DNA from: Thioflexithrix psekupsensis
Lineage (GTDB): Bacteria; Pseudomonadota; Gammaproteobacteria; Beggiatoales; Beggiatoaceae
Length of the DNA stretch: 64,000 bases
Direction of reading: 5' to 3'
Assembly: GCF_002149925.1 (NCBI RefSeq)
Contig: NZ_MSLT01000012.1
Coordinates: forward strand, 372,001 to 436,000
Both the position numbers and the translations under genes were made by a program. Below are positions 35,511-46,260 of the stretch, in pieces. The notes below the pieces were generated by a model. The model was not told where the DNA came from. It worked only from the letters and a program-made list of their open reading frames with translations, and searched no databases. Numbering within the stretch: position 1 is the first letter of the stretch; each line of letters opens with the position of its first letter.

Positions 35511-38087
35511 TTATCCACGTCGCAATTGCAATGCACCATTGTCCCAATCGACTAAAATCGTGTCTCCCGTCGTGAATTCACCACGCAATAAAGCTTGGGC
35601 TAATGGATTCTCTAATTCTCGTTGAATGCTGCGACGTAAAGGACGTGCGCCATAAACGGGATCAAATCCCGAAATAGACAGTTGATCTAACGCCAAATCG
35701 CTTAATTGCAATTGAATATTTTGTTGTTGCAGTCGTTGGCGTAATGAATGAATTTGAATATCGGTAATGGCGCGGATTTGGGCTTGTTCCAACGGATGAA
35801 ACACCACCACATCATCGACGCGATTAATAAATTCAGGGCGAAAATGCTGCCCGACAATCTGCATAACCGCGGCCTTCATTTCTTGATAACGCTCCCCTCC
35901 TGATAATTCTTGAATCAGTTGTGATCCCAAATTAGAAGTCATGATGATTACTGTATTGCGAAAATCGACCGTACGCCCTTGTCCATCGGTCAAACGCCCG
36001 TCATCTAACACTTGAAGTAAGACACCAAAAACGTCAGGGTGAGCTTTTTCCACTTCATCTAACAGAATAACGCAATACGGACGGCGGCGCACGGTTTCCG
36101 TCAAATAGCCGCCTTCTTCATAGCCCACATACCCCGGCGGCGCACCAATTAAACGCGCAACCGAATGTTTTTCCATGAATTCTGACATGTCAATGCGCAC
36201 CATCGCCTCTTCCGTATCGAATAAAAACCCAGCCAGAGCTTTGCATAATTCTGTCTTACCAACACCCGTCGGCCCTAAAAATAAAAATGAGCCATTCGGG
36301 CGATTGGGATCGGCAAGACCAGCGCGTGAACGACGAATGGCATTGGAAACACTGGTGACGGCCTCATTTTGTCCCACAACACGCTGATGTAGCGCACTTT
36401 CCATGCGCAACAGTTTCTCACGCTCACCTTCCAGCATTTTTGCCACTGGAATTCCTGTCCAACGCGCCACGACTTCAGCAATTTCTTCTTCAGTCACTTT
36501 ATTGCGCAATAAAGACATTCCTGTGCGCTCTAATTGCGCTGCTTGTTTTAATTGCTTTTCCAGTTCAGGAATGCGTCCATATTGCAATTCAGACATGCGT
36601 GTTAAATCGCTGGCACGGCGAGCAGTTTCTAAGGCTTGTTTCGCACGCTCCAATTCTTCTTTTAATTGCTGCGTACCTTGCACGGCCATTTTTTCTGATT
36701 GCCAAATTGCATTTAAATCGTGAACTTCGCGTTCTAATTCGTCAATCTCTTGGTTTAATTTACTCAAACGTTTTTGTGAAGCCTCATCCGTTTCTTTTTT
36801 CAAGGCTTCGCGTTCAATTTTCAGTTGAATTAACCGCCGATCTAAACGATCCATTCGCTCTGGTTTAGAGTCAATTTCCATGCGAATTCGACTGGCCGCT
36901 TCATCCATTAAATCAATCGCTTTATCAGGCAATTGACGATCACTAATATAGCGATGCGATAATGTGGCGGCGGCGACAATCGCTGGATCAGTAATGTCAA
37001 CGGCATGATGCACTTCATAACGTTCTTTTAGGCCGCGTAAAATCGCAATGGTATCTTCCACATTCGGCTCATTCACCATGACTTTTTGAAAACGACGTTC
37101 TAAGGCCGCATCTTTTTCTACATATTGACGATATTCGTCTAATGTGGTCGCACCAATGCAATGCAATTCGCCGCGTGCTAATGCAGGTTTTAACATATTG
37201 CCCGCATCCATTGATCCTTCGGCTTTGCCCGCGCCGACCATCGTGTGCAATTCATCAATAAAAAGAATGACTTGCCCTTCTTGTTTCGATAAATCGTTGA
37301 GAACCGCTTTTAAACGCTCTTCAAAATCTCCACGATATTTAGCCCCCGCAATTAACGCTCCCATATCCAAAGACAATAAGCGTTTATTTTTCAATCCTTC
37401 AGGCACTTCCCCATTAATAATTCTCTGCGCCAATCCTTCGACAATAGCCGTTTTTCCTACCCCAGGTTCACCGATTAATACAGGATTATTTTTAGTGCGG
37501 CGTTGCAAGACTTGAATGGTGCGGCGAATTTCTTCATCTCGCCCAATAACAGGGTCTAATTTGCCTTGTTCGGCACGTTCTGTTAAGTCAATGGTAAAGC
37601 GTTCTAAGGCTTGGCGATGTTCTTCTGCATTGGCATCATTAACCTGTTGTCCACCGCGCAATTGATCAATCGCTTGTTCCAGCGATTTCTTTTCTAATCC
37701 TGCTTGAATTAGTAATTGTGCTAATTCGCCTTTATCTTCTAATAATGCCAATAAAAAAAGCTCACTGGAAATATATTTATCCTTTTTCTTCTGCGCTAAT
37801 TTATCGGCAAGATTTAACACACGAGTGGCATCATTAGACAAATGCACTTCACCCACACGACTGCTGATTTTCGGGATTTTTTCTAAAACGCCCATTAAAG
37901 CAGAACGGATTTGATGGCTATTCGCTCCTGCGCGTTGCAATAACTGATTAATAACGCTGTCATTTTGATCCAGCATGGCTGATAAAATATGCGCAGGCTC
38001 AATAAAACGATGATCGTGACCAATCGCTATACTTTGGGCTTGTGTTAAGGCTTGTTGAAAACGAATGGTTAATTTATCCATTGCCAT
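35511..38087 (-). CDS. clpB: ATP-dependent disaggregase ClpB
   Basis: A heat-shock AAA+ chaperone that threads proteins out of aggregates together with DnaK. The 858 residues show the whole architecture: Clp-N domain ~1-145, AAA-1 with Walker A GEPGVGKT (206-213), the coiled-coil M domain ~410-525 that distinguishes ClpB from ClpA/C, and AAA-2 with GPTGVGKT (~605-612). The D2-small domain ends in [20 protein letters not shown] precedes the first ATG (38087); an ATG two codons on is also possible. A CTTGAT lies upstream as a partial sigma-32 -35, but no convincing -10 accompanies it. Confidence 0.98.
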   Translation of the reverse strand: MAMDKLTIRFQQALTQAQSIAIGHDHRFIEPAHILSAMLDQNDSVINQLLQRAGANSHQIRSALMGVLEKIPKISSRVGEVHLSNDATRVLNLADKLAQKKKDKYISSELFLLALLEDKGELAQLLIQAGLEKKSLEQAIDQLRGGQQVNDANAEEHRQALERFTIDLTERAEQGKLDPVIGRDEEIRRTIQVLQRRTKNNPVLIGEPGVGKTAIVEGLAQRIINGEVPEGLKNKRLLSLDMGALIAGAKYRGDFEERLKAVLNDLSKQEGQVILFIDELHTMVGAGKAEGSMDAGNMLKPALARGELHCIGATTLDEYRQYVEKDAALERRFQKVMVNEPNVEDTIAILRGLKERYEVHHAVDITDPAIVAAATLSHRYISDRQLPDKAIDLMDEAASRIRMEIDSKPERMDRLDRRLIQLKIEREALKKETDEASQKRLSKLNQEIDELEREVHDLNAIWQSEKMAVQGTQQLKEELERAKQALETARRASDLTRMSELQYGRIPELEKQLKQAAQLERTGMSLLRNKVTEEEIAEVVARWTGIPVAKMLEGEREKLLRMESALHQRVVGQNEAVTSVSNAIRRSRAGLADPNRPNGSFLFLGPTGVGKTELCKALAGFLFDTEEAMVRIDMSEFMEKHSVARLIGAPPGYVGYEEGGYLTETVRRRPYCVILLDEVEKAHPDVFGVLLQVLDDGRLTDGQGRTVDFRNTVIIMTSNLGSQLIQELSGGERYQEMKAAVMQIVGQHFRPEFINRVDDVVVFHPLEQAQIRAITDIQIHSLRQRLQQQNIQLQLSDLALDQLSISGFDPVYGARPLRRSIQRELENPLAQALLRGEFTTGDTILVDWDNGALQLRRG

Positions 38088-38212
38088 GATATTAAAACTC
38101 CTATTGCGGTTGTTTCGTTGACACTATCCCCTATGTGTAGGTGATCGCTTGAGAATCAAGAATCTGTTTTAGTCAAACAACGCGCAAAAAAGTTTACATA
38201 CCATTTGTTTTT

Positions 38213-39577
38213 TCAATCAATACTGATCCCAAACAAACGAGACCATACCGCCATTTTCACCCGTATTTCTTCATATTCCTGTTCAGGACTTGAATCAGCG
38301 ACAATTCCGCCACCTGCCCACGATAACCAGATTCCTGCCTGATAACAGGCGGTACGAATAGCGATATTACTGTTTAATTGTCCATCAAATCCAACATAAC
38401 CAATGCTGCCACAATAAATACCCCGTCGATACGATTCTAAGGCTTCAATAATCTGCATGGCACGGATTTTTGGCGCGCCTGTAATAGAACCGCCGGGAAA
38501 ACAGTGTTTAAATGCAGATAAAGCGGATTGATTTGGTTTTAATTCCGCGCTAATTTCGCTTATTAAATGATGCACGGTGGCAAATGAATGCCATTCACAT
38601 AAAACAGGGACTTTAACATGTTGGCACGTTTTGCTTAAATCGTTGCGTAATAAATCAACAATCATAATATTTTCAGCGCGATCTTTTTCGCTGTGCAATA
38701 ACTCCTGTGCCAACATCATATCTTGTTTTGCATCGGAGTGGCGTGGGCGCGTGCCTTTAATGGGATAAGTATGGACTTGTCTTTTGGTGTTAATCTGTAA
38801 AAACTGTTCGGGAGAATTACTTAAAATATCTCCCCATGGTAAGCGTAAGAAAGCCCCAAAAGGAGCGGGGCTTTGTTGGCGTAATGATAAATAACTGCTA
38901 TAGGCATCGCCTATTGCCCTCGCTGAAAAACAATCAGCAAAATTAACCTGATAACAATCACCCTCACGAATATAATTTTTAATCTTTCTAATGGCTAAAT
39001 TATAATTATCTTTGTTCAATACACTACGCAAATTTTCTTGTAATTGTAAGGGGAAAGAAGGGGGAGGGACAGCATTTAAATGAAGCTGTAATTGTTGATA
39101 AATAGCTTGTATTTTTTCTGGTGAGAAATGAACCTGTTGTGAAGCAAAAACAGTCTGTTGCTGCTGATGATCCACCACAATTGCCCAATCGTATAAGCCC
39201 ATAGCCATTTCTGGCCATGCCATATTTTTTTTATAACGCGGCGGTAAATTTTCTAATTGCCACGCTAAATCATACCCCCAATAACCCACCGCACCTCCTG
39301 AAAAAGGCAAGTGTGTTTTTTCATGAGCATGAACACGAAGTGCATTTTCTAAAACAGTAAAAGGATCAATAGTCGTCTGCTGTAAATGTCTTAATGATTT
39401 AATTTCAGTACATTTTCCCCATGTCACTATCGTTTGATAAGGATCAGCCACTAAAATATCATAACGTCCACGCTCATGTCCGCCGCTATCTAGCCAAATA
39501 AAATAGGGTAATTGGTGCAATAAATGCGCATAAATTTCACTATTTGAAAAATAAGGTAACTCTTTAATCCAAACCAT
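38213..39577 (-). CDS. pabB: Aminodeoxychorismate synthase component I
   Basis: Converts chorismate and ammonia to 4-amino-4-deoxychorismate for folate synthesis, with the glutaminase PabA. The 454-residue protein has the chorismate-binding domain in its C-terminal half. The diagnostic motif is PIKGTRPR with Lys274, the catalytic lysine of PabB; anthranilate synthase TrpE has alanine there. ENIMIVDLLRNDL, FPGGSITGAPK and the terminal GGGIVADSSPEQEYEE are all intact. It starts 38 bp downstream of the urtB stop on the same strand, so read-through from the urea transporter genes is possible though functionally unrelated. Confidence 0.94.
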   Translation of the reverse strand: MVWIKELPYFSNSEIYAHLLHQLPYFIWLDSGGHERGRYDILVADPYQTIVTWGKCTEIKSLRHLQQTTIDPFTVLENALRVHAHEKTHLPFSGGAVGYWGYDLAWQLENLPPRYKKNMAWPEMAMGLYDWAIVVDHQQQQTVFASQQVHFSPEKIQAIYQQLQLHLNAVPPPSFPLQLQENLRSVLNKDNYNLAIRKIKNYIREGDCYQVNFADCFSARAIGDAYSSYLSLRQQSPAPFGAFLRLPWGDILSNSPEQFLQINTKRQVHTYPIKGTRPRHSDAKQDMMLAQELLHSEKDRAENIMIVDLLRNDLSKTCQHVKVPVLCEWHSFATVHHLISEISAELKPNQSALSAFKHCFPGGSITGAPKIRAMQIIEALESYRRGIYCGSIGYVGFDGQLNSNIAIRTACYQAGIWLSWAGGGIVADSSPEQEYEEIRVKMAVWSRLFGISID

Positions 39578-39615
39578 GCCACCATCCTAATTCAACGTTA
39601 TTATTTTCAAATGTG

Positions 39616-41229
39616 CTAACTCTCCGCAAATCTCCCTTTTAATGCAAAAATCCCTTGTGGACGTTTTTGGATAAAGAGAATAATGAGGATTAATACCATA
39701 ATTTTCGCTAAAACAGCCCCAACTTCAGGTTCTAAAAATTTAGTCACCACGCCCAACCCCAACGCGCCTGTCACTGTGCCTGCGATTTTTCCCACACCGC
39801 CTAAGACCACAACCATAAACGAATCAACAATATAGCCTTGTCCCAATTCGGGGCCGACATTGCCAATTTGCGACAAAGCCACGCCGCCCAAGCCCGCTAC
39901 TCCAGAACCTAAACCGAATGTCCACATGTCCACCCGCCGTGTAGGAATGCCCATACACGCGGCCATATTGCGATTTTGCGTCACAGCGCGTACTTGTAAG
40001 CCCAACACCGTGCGTTGCAAAATTAACCACACCATCACCACCACCATGATAACGAACAAAATAATGGCTATTCTATTGTACGGAATCACAAAATTACTCG
40101 CCACTTCCCATCCTCCAGATAACCAACTGGGATTGGCGACTTGCACATTTTGCGCACCGAAAAATACCCGCACGGTTTGAATTAAAATTAAACTAATTCC
40201 CCACGTCGCTAATAACGTTTCTAAAGGACGACCATATAAATGTCTAATCACTGTCCGTTCTAATAAAATTCCCACGCTGGCACTGACAATAAAAGCCACA
40301 GGTAACGCCACAATTAAATAACCATCAAATAACGAAGCGGGTAAATAATCTTTAAAAATATTCTGCACCACATAAGTCGAATAAGCCCCTAACATTAACA
40401 TTTCGCCATGCGCCATATTAATGACTCCCATGAGACCAAAAGTAATGGCTAATCCTAACGCCGCTAATAATAAAATACTGCCTAAACTAATCCCATAAAA
40501 TAAATTACGAAATAAAGCAATTTGATCTTCTTTGGCTTCAATTTGGGCTAGGGCTTTTTGTGCGGCGGTACGAACGGCAGTGGATTCGATGAAGTCGCCG
40601 CTGTCATTTTGTTTTAATAATTCTTTTAGTTGCACGGTAAAATCAATATTGCCCTGTTCTCCTAATAAAGCAATCGCAGCCAGTCGTTGCGTTTCATTAC
40701 CACTGTTTAATTCTACTTGGGCTAAAGCCAACATTAATAATTTTTTAACTTTTGCATTTTCTTCTTTGGCTAAAGCCATATTTAATAATTCTGCTGCGCC
40801 ATCGGGTGGGCGTTTTCTCAATTCTTCAGCCGCTGCCAATCGGGTGTGAATATGGGGAGAATTTAACTGTAATTTTGCCACCGCAGGACGCAATGCACGC
40901 CGTACGGCATTATTGACTTGAGGCAATTGACGTAAAGTAAGGGTACTTATTTCTACTGTTTCATCCGTTAAAACAAATCGCGCCAACGCTTCGGAAAGAA
41001 TCACTAATTGCTGTGTATCTGTTACTCTAAGATTATTGTTTTCTAGGGCTTCTAAAACAGCAATACCACGCTCATCGCCGGTTGAACCCAATTGCTGAAT
41101 GGCATTGATTAAAGCACTGCGATCTTTAGCTTGGGCTAAATCCGTTAATGCCAATTCAAAATCCGTTGCATATATTTTGCTTGTAAAAAGCATAATGAAA
41201 AGTAGAAAATAACTAAAACGTTGCATCAT
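39616..41229 (-). CDS. urtB: Urea ABC transporter permease UrtB
   Basis: One of the two permeases of the high-affinity urea ABC transporter. A signal sequence (YFLLFIMLFTSKIYA) and a ~215-residue N-terminal helical-repeat domain (HEAT-like; ~25-240) precede the branched-chain-amino-acid-type permease domain at ~245-535. The permease part shows GLAITFGLMGVINMAHGEMLMLGAY and a conserved C-terminal VVLGGVGKIAGT. The N-terminal extension and ~537-residue length are usual for proteobacterial UrtB. It follows urtA with an intervening terminator. urtC, urtD and urtE, expected next, are absent; pabB follows instead. Confidence 0.93.
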   Translation of the reverse strand: MMQRFSYFLLFIMLFTSKIYATDFELALTDLAQAKDRSALINAIQQLGSTGDERGIAVLEALENNNLRVTDTQQLVILSEALARFVLTDETVEISTLTLRQLPQVNNAVRRALRPAVAKLQLNSPHIHTRLAAAEELRKRPPDGAAELLNMALAKEENAKVKKLLMLALAQVELNSGNETQRLAAIALLGEQGNIDFTVQLKELLKQNDSGDFIESTAVRTAAQKALAQIEAKEDQIALFRNLFYGISLGSILLLAALGLAITFGLMGVINMAHGEMLMLGAYSTYVVQNIFKDYLPASLFDGYLIVALPVAFIVSASVGILLERTVIRHLYGRPLETLLATWGISLILIQTVRVFFGAQNVQVANPSWLSGGWEVASNFVIPYNRIAIILFVIMVVVMVWLILQRTVLGLQVRAVTQNRNMAACMGIPTRRVDMWTFGLGSGVAGLGGVALSQIGNVGPELGQGYIVDSFMVVVLGGVGKIAGTVTGALGLGVVTKFLEPEVGAVLAKIMVLILIILFIQKRPQGIFALKGRFAES

Positions 41230-41263
41230 TATAAATTCTTTATTAACTTTAAAAAAAGATTAA

Positions 41264-41301
41264 GAAAAAAACTGATACCGCATTCTCTTTTGCGGTATCA
41301 G
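41264..41301 (-). terminator. Rho-independent terminator between urtA and urtB
   Basis: On the minus strand CTGATACCGCA and TGCGGTATCAG form a perfect 11-bp stem with an 8-base loop, followed by seven T. It lies between the urtA stop and the urtB start, so most transcripts should stop after urtA, giving more binding protein than permease. Confidence 0.92.
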
Positions 41302-41320
41302 CACGGATAATGCGCGTTAA

Positions 41321-42637
41321 TTATTTCGTCGCGCTAAATTTAGGCTCGGTGCAATTGCCACAAACCCAAGGAAATGTCCAATCAGCCACTTTTTTGGCAC
41401 TGTCGGGAATGTAAGGACTCCAAGCTTGAGCGCGAATTGGCCCTTCTGTTTTCCACACAATGTCAAATTGACCATTTTCAGTAATTTCACCGATAAAAAC
41501 AGGTTTATGCAAATGGTGATTTTTCGCATCCATCGCAATTTCAAAACCTGAAGGTGATTTAAAGGTTTGATAACCCAATGCTTGGCGCACGGCATTGATT
41601 TCCGTGGTGCCTGCTTGCTCTACGGCTTGTCGCCACATATTAACACCAATATAAGTGGCTTCCATCGGATCATTAGTGACTCGTTGATCGCCGCCAGATA
41701 ATTTTTTGGCTTTTACATAATTTTGCCACTTGCTAATAAAGGCTTTATTTTCAGGCGTATCAATCGACATAAAATAATTCCATGCCGCTAAATGTCCCAC
41801 TAAAGAAGACGTGTCAATGCCACGCAATTCTTCTTCACCCACAGAAAACGCCACCACAGGTACATCTTCAGCTTTTAAGCCTTGATTTGATAATTCTTTA
41901 TAAAAAGGCACATTAGAATCGCCATTAATGGTGGAAATAACCGCTGTGCGTTTACCCGCAGCAAATTGCTTTACTTTAGCCACAATGGTTTGATAATCGC
42001 TGTGACCAAATGGGGTATATTCTTCCATAATATCGGCATCAGTAATGCCTTGTTGATTGAGAAACGCCCGCAAAATCTTATTGGTCGTGCGCGGATACAC
42101 ATAATCTGTGCCTAATAACACAAAACGTTTCGCCCCACCGCCATCTTCACTCATCAAATATTCCACTGCTGGAATGGCTTGTTGATTCGGCGCGGCACCC
42201 GTGTAGAAAACATTATAAGACGATTCTTCGCCTTCATACTGCACGGGATAAAATAATAATCCGTTTAATTCTTCAAATACGGGCAAAACCGATTTGCGAG
42301 AAACGGAAGTCCAACAACCAAAAACCACCGCAACTTTTTCTTTTTGCAATAATTCGCGGGCTTTCTCAGCAAATAACGGCCAATCCGAAGCAGGATCAAC
42401 CACAACAGGCTCTAATTGTTGACCTAAAACACCGCCGTTTTGATTGATTTCTTCAATTGCCATTAAGGCCATGTCTTTAAGCGAGGTTTCACTAATCGCC
42501 ATTGTGCCGGATAAAGAATGCAAAATGCCGACTTTAATGGTGTCGGCAGCATAAACGAATGGTGCAGTGATTAAAGCGGCTGCCGCGGTGATATTGAGCA
42601 GCATATTGCGCATCTTAAAAGAGGGTTTGTCACGCAT
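41321..42637 (-). CDS. urtA: Urea ABC transporter substrate-binding protein UrtA
   Basis: Periplasmic urea-binding protein that feeds the Urt ABC transporter. The start at 42637 (MRDKPSFKMRNML) is set by AAGGAG nine bases upstream; the frame runs further back but with no better start. The result is 438 residues with a signal peptide ending VYAA-DTIKVGILHSLSGTMAISE. The family pattern continues with VVFGCWTSVSRKSVLPVFE and LLFYPVQYEGEESS, and ends in WVCGNCTEPKF. It is first gene of urtA-urtB and divergent from the PKD/PPC protein gene; the 330-bp gap carries both promoters, with no site I can define. Confidence 0.95.
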   Translation of the reverse strand: MRDKPSFKMRNMLLNITAAAALITAPFVYAADTIKVGILHSLSGTMAISETSLKDMALMAIEEINQNGGVLGQQLEPVVVDPASDWPLFAEKARELLQKEKVAVVFGCWTSVSRKSVLPVFEELNGLLFYPVQYEGEESSYNVFYTGAAPNQQAIPAVEYLMSEDGGGAKRFVLLGTDYVYPRTTNKILRAFLNQQGITDADIMEEYTPFGHSDYQTIVAKVKQFAAGKRTAVISTINGDSNVPFYKELSNQGLKAEDVPVVAFSVGEEELRGIDTSSLVGHLAAWNYFMSIDTPENKAFISKWQNYVKAKKLSGGDQRVTNDPMEATYIGVNMWRQAVEQAGTTEINAVRQALGYQTFKSPSGFEIAMDAKNHHLHKPVFIGEITENGQFDIVWKTEGPIRAQAWSPYIPDSAKKVADWTFPWVCGNCTEPKFSATK

Positions 42638-42967
42638 CCTGTGGTTCTCCTTCGTTATTTCACGGATAAAGTTGGGTTTGACTGGACATCGCTGTCCAGC
42701 ACAAGGCAAAACCGCAACTTACATGCCAGTGAATTAAGCCATTCATTTTTCTATCTTTTTATTGAAAAATAAGCACGTCATTCCTCTACAATGCACTAAA
42801 TAAGTGCGAGATAAACGGGCAACGCGCTATTTTAGCAGTTTACAGTGTAATAGAACTGGATTCTGTGGAAACAAGCCGATAGTGGTAAAATAAATACCAA
42901 TTAATTGATTTCATCACCGTTTGCGGGATGATAGCGTTTTTTATCCAGTTTATGGAGTATTCATTTT

Positions 42968-45900
42968 ATGAACCAGCGACTTGTATTTAGTCGGCTTATT
43001 GGGATAGGGTTATTGGGGATAAGTCACGGGATTGGCGCGATAACGCTGCTTGATGCCAATGATTTCCATTATGATGTCAGTGAACACGGATCATTGCGTC
43101 ACGGCACCCAACAAGCCTATGCGGATATGTATCGTTTGCGCGTGAACCAAGTCAGTTATCAGGGACAAATCAATAGTTTATCTCCTGATGGGCGAGAAAT
43201 TCGCACCAGTGATTATACGATTCCGAACACTGCGTTGCGCGTACAGCGACGGATTTATGTCCCAAAATATGGCGAATTTGCCCGTTATAGTGAGTTAATT
43301 TATAACGACAGCGATCAAGCGCAAACGGTGAGCGTGGAAATTTTCGGAGAATTGGGCGCGAATCATCCGCAAATTTTACGGCAAACCGAGCAGTTTTTAG
43401 TGACACAAAATCACTCTCAAGCCCCTGTTTTAATGCACTACCACTCTCAAGTGAATCACCCCGTGCAAGCCAGCGTAGAATTGCAAGGCAATCAATTGCG
43501 TTGGCATTACCGTGATATTTCGATTCCACCGCGTAGTCAACGGCGGGTGGTCTATTTTGTGGCGCAATTGCCCCGTTTAAGTGCGGCTGATGAATTTGTC
43601 GCGCAATTATTAGAAAGTCCTACAGCTTTATTTGAAAATATTGGGTTAGCCGCTTATCCCGAATTGCTTAATTTTAATCCTGCGCTTCCCACACCAAGCC
43701 AACATTTTGAAAATGCGATTTTTTTAACACCCGATGAATCTCCGCGCCGCGGAGAACTCACCGAAAATGATCCCCATTCGCACCGTCGTGCGGCCACACC
43801 CGCGCATTTTTATGCGTTTCACCTCAATGCGGGCGAAACGGTTGGCATACAGGCAACGGCTTATTTTGATCCCTATTTGTATTTATTTGCCGATCAAACC
43901 GGACAAACGCTATTGGCCGGCAATGATAATGCCCACAATAATACAACGGCGGCGTTTTTACATTTTACCGCGCCACAAGAAGGCACTTATTACTTAGAAG
44001 TGACCAGCCATCGCCGTCGTCAATTGGGAGAATATGGGCTAAGTATCACGCGCAATCCCGCCAATCAAGCTCCTTTGGTGCATCCGTTTCGCGTCACGCC
44101 CTATCCTTTACAAACGCCGGTGACAGCGACTTTTACCGATTTTAGCCGCGATCCCGAGGGACAAATTGCTGAACGTTGCTGGCGATTTGGTGATGGCAGT
44201 CCGTGGCAATGTACAGCAGAAAACACGATAGAGTACAATTATACTCGTCCGGGTCAATTTGTGGTGAGTTTGCGCGTGCGCGATGATCAAGGGGAATTGG
44301 CCTTGCACAGCGAAGTGGTGGAAGTCGCCGCACAGCCACAAGAAACGGATATTATATTACCAATCAATGATCGCGTCACCGGAGAATTATCGCCTGCCGA
44401 TGGTGTGTCACAAACCAGAACCAGTGCGTTTGCAGATCGTTATCTCATTGCCAATCCTGTTCCCGGTCAAGAATTAGTGATTACTCTGCGTTCGCAGCAA
44501 TTCGACAGTTATTTGTACTTATATGATGCCTTAATGCGACGTATTCGAGAAAATAACGACGGCGGCGGCGAGTTTGATGCCCAAATTCGTTATTTACCGA
44601 CGGATGATCGGCCATTATTTATTGAAGTGACCAGTGCGCAAGACAGTGTACAAGGGATGTATCAGTTGGAATTGAACCAAGTCACGGACAATACGCCTGT
44701 GCCTATTGTGTTAGAAATTGCCGTGAATCCGCAAGACCCGCAACAAGTGACTTTTGTGGGACGAGTGCCGTTGGCGTTTGCGGGACAATTTTATACGTGG
44801 AATCTGGGAGATAACAGTTTACCCATCAATACCGCGCAACCCATTGTTGTCCATCGTTATCATAAAGCGGGCTTGTATGAAGTGAGTTTAAATGCGCGTA
44901 ATGCCAAAGGGCAAACGGTGAATCAACGTCGCACTTTTTTAATAAGTGATACGGGACAATTGAATGTAGAAGCCAAATTTACTGTGTCACCACAATTTGG
45001 GGAACGGCCATTGCGTAGTTTTTTTACGAATCAATCGCAGGCCTTGCAGTCGGGACTGGGGGATGAATTGCATTATTTGTGGCATTTTGGCGACGGAGAA
45101 GTGTCCACCCAACGTAATCCAATTCATACGTATCAACGCGAAGGCAGTTATCCTGTGGTGTTAGAAGTTTATTCTCCTTTGACGCAACACAGTGTGGCGG
45201 TGTCTATGCCCATTGTGGCATTTGATAGAAATACGCCAGAAGTGCCTATTGTGGGTATGGCGCGGGAGCGGCCGCAAGTGTTAATGGCAGGGTTTGATCC
45301 CATGTTGTTAGACGTATTAGATACCCATGTGCGAATTTTTGCCTTAGTGCGCACGGGAGCAACACCCATTCAAAGCGTGCGTTTACTGGCCAATGAAGGC
45401 GATTTTCACCTCTTTTTATCGCCGGTAGCGACTTATGACAATGGCTTGCAGCGATTTGAAGGGATTTACACTTTTCCACGTGGACAATGGCAAGCCGCGA
45501 CCATGGGGGATTTTTTTGGCGTAGAAAAAAATCAATTCAGAGTACAAGCCCAAGATCAAAGCGGTCAATTTCATGCTTATCCGAATTTAGAAATTGGACA
45601 ATATCCACGTTTAATGCGTCCTGCGGCGGCTTTGCATGTAGAGCCGAGTACACATGTGGCGTTACGGCGGGCGTTTCCTCAAGTGTTAGCGGCGGGATTT
45701 GATCCGATTTTGTTAGATCGCCACGCCTCACAATTGACGGTGGTGGCTTTGGTGCGAGCGGGGATTGCGCCGCTGGATAGCGTGGTTTTAACCCAAGTAG
45801 AAGGGGATGTGCGTGTGGCCTTGCGTCAACAGGAAGTGTTACCTAACGGAGATATAGTATACCGCGCCGATTACACTTATCCCGCAGGCAGTTTACCCGC

Positions 45901-46021
45901 AGGGACAGTGAGTCATTTTTTTGGGACAAGTAAGGGACAATTTAACCTTGTGGCAACGGATCAAGCCGGTCAAGTGCATCGTTATCCGCATATTGTGGTG
46001 GGGAATTTTTTGTTGCAGTAA
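42968..46021 (+). CDS. Large exported PKD/PPC-domain protein with C-terminal duplicated module
   Basis: A 1017-residue secreted or surface protein. Signal peptide: VFSRLIGIGLLGISHGIGA, cut near residue 24. An unassigned N-terminal domain covers ~25-280. A pre-peptidase C-terminal (PPC) domain follows at ~287-360 (FDPYLYLFAD...GTYYLEV), PKD at ~365-452 (CWRFGDGSP), PPC at ~457-570 (FDSYLYLYDA), PKD-like at ~575-655 (WNLGDNS) and PKD at ~665-750 (HFGDGE). Two homologous ~115-residue modules (~757-875 and ~895-1015) each carry (R)PQVL.AGFDP.LLD and a ...GQ(F/V)H.YP ending. No catalytic motif was found. These domains usually mediate protein or polysaccharide contacts outside the cell, so adhesion or sheath assembly is a guess. 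Confidence 0.8.
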   Translation: MNQRLVFSRLIGIGLLGISHGIGAITLLDANDFHYDVSEHGSLRHGTQQAYADMYRLRVNQVSYQGQINSLSPDGREIRTSDYTIPNTALRVQRRIYVPKYGEFARYSELIYNDSDQAQTVSVEIFGELGANHPQILRQTEQFLVTQNHSQAPVLMHYHSQVNHPVQASVELQGNQLRWHYRDISIPPRSQRRVVYFVAQLPRLSAADEFVAQLLESPTALFENIGLAAYPELLNFNPALPTPSQHFENAIFLTPDESPRRGELTENDPHSHRRAATPAHFYAFHLNAGETVGIQATAYFDPYLYLFADQTGQTLLAGNDNAHNNTTAAFLHFTAPQEGTYYLEVTSHRRRQLGEYGLSITRNPANQAPLVHPFRVTPYPLQTPVTATFTDFSRDPEGQIAERCWRFGDGSPWQCTAENTIEYNYTRPGQFVVSLRVRDDQGELALHSEVVEVAAQPQETDIILPINDRVTGELSPADGVSQTRTSAFADRYLIANPVPGQELVITLRSQQFDSYLYLYDALMRRIRENNDGGGEFDAQIRYLPTDDRPLFIEVTSAQDSVQGMYQLELNQVTDNTPVPIVLEIAVNPQDPQQVTFVGRVPLAFAGQFYTWNLGDNSLPINTAQPIVVHRYHKAGLYEVSLNARNAKGQTVNQRRTFLISDTGQLNVEAKFTVSPQFGERPLRSFFTNQSQALQSGLGDELHYLWHFGDGEVSTQRNPIHTYQREGSYPVVLEVYSPLTQHSVAVSMPIVAFDRNTPEVPIVGMARERPQVLMAGFDPMLLDVLDTHVRIFALVRTGATPIQSVRLLANEGDFHLFLSPVATYDNGLQRFEGIYTFPRGQWQAATMGDFFGVEKNQFRVQAQDQSGQFHAYPNLEIGQYPRLMRPAAALHVEPSTHVALRRAFPQVLAAGFDPILLDRHASQLTVVALVRAGIAPLDSVVLTQVEGDVRVALRQQEVLPNGDIVYRADYTYPAGSLPAGTVSHFFGTSKGQFNLVATDQAGQVHRYPHIVVGNFLLQ

Positions 46022-46059
46022 TTGGAATTCTGGACATCGCCTAATGTAAAGTTCGATAC

Positions 46060-46081
46060 CTCCCACGTTAGCGCGTGGGAG
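46060..46081. terminator. Hairpin after the PKD/PPC gene
   Basis: CTCCCACG (46060-46067) and CGTGGGAG (46074-46081) form a perfect 8-bp stem 38 bases after the stop. The following sequence is A-rich rather than T-rich, so termination efficiency is uncertain. Confidence 0.5.
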
Positions 46082-46260
46082 TGAGAAAAATTTAATCAAT
46101 CACTTTATTTATTCTCTAATTTAAACAAATAAGCAAAAATATAAATGTTTTTATCCCTTGATTCTTTCAATGAATTGCACAATACTGCTAGATTACAAGA
46201 ATATCACCTTAAATTATTCTTAATCCCTTTCATTACAGATTACATCAGTAGGCATTTACA

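Noticed and set aside
35511-38087. Several plus-strand open frames of 100-140 codons across clpB
   Set aside because: They are antisense shadows of a highly conserved gene, with no ribosome sites or recognisable products.
38088-38212. Sigma-32 heat-shock promoter of clpB
   Set aside because: A CTTGAT is present on the minus strand, but no CCCCAT-like -10 stands at proper spacing.
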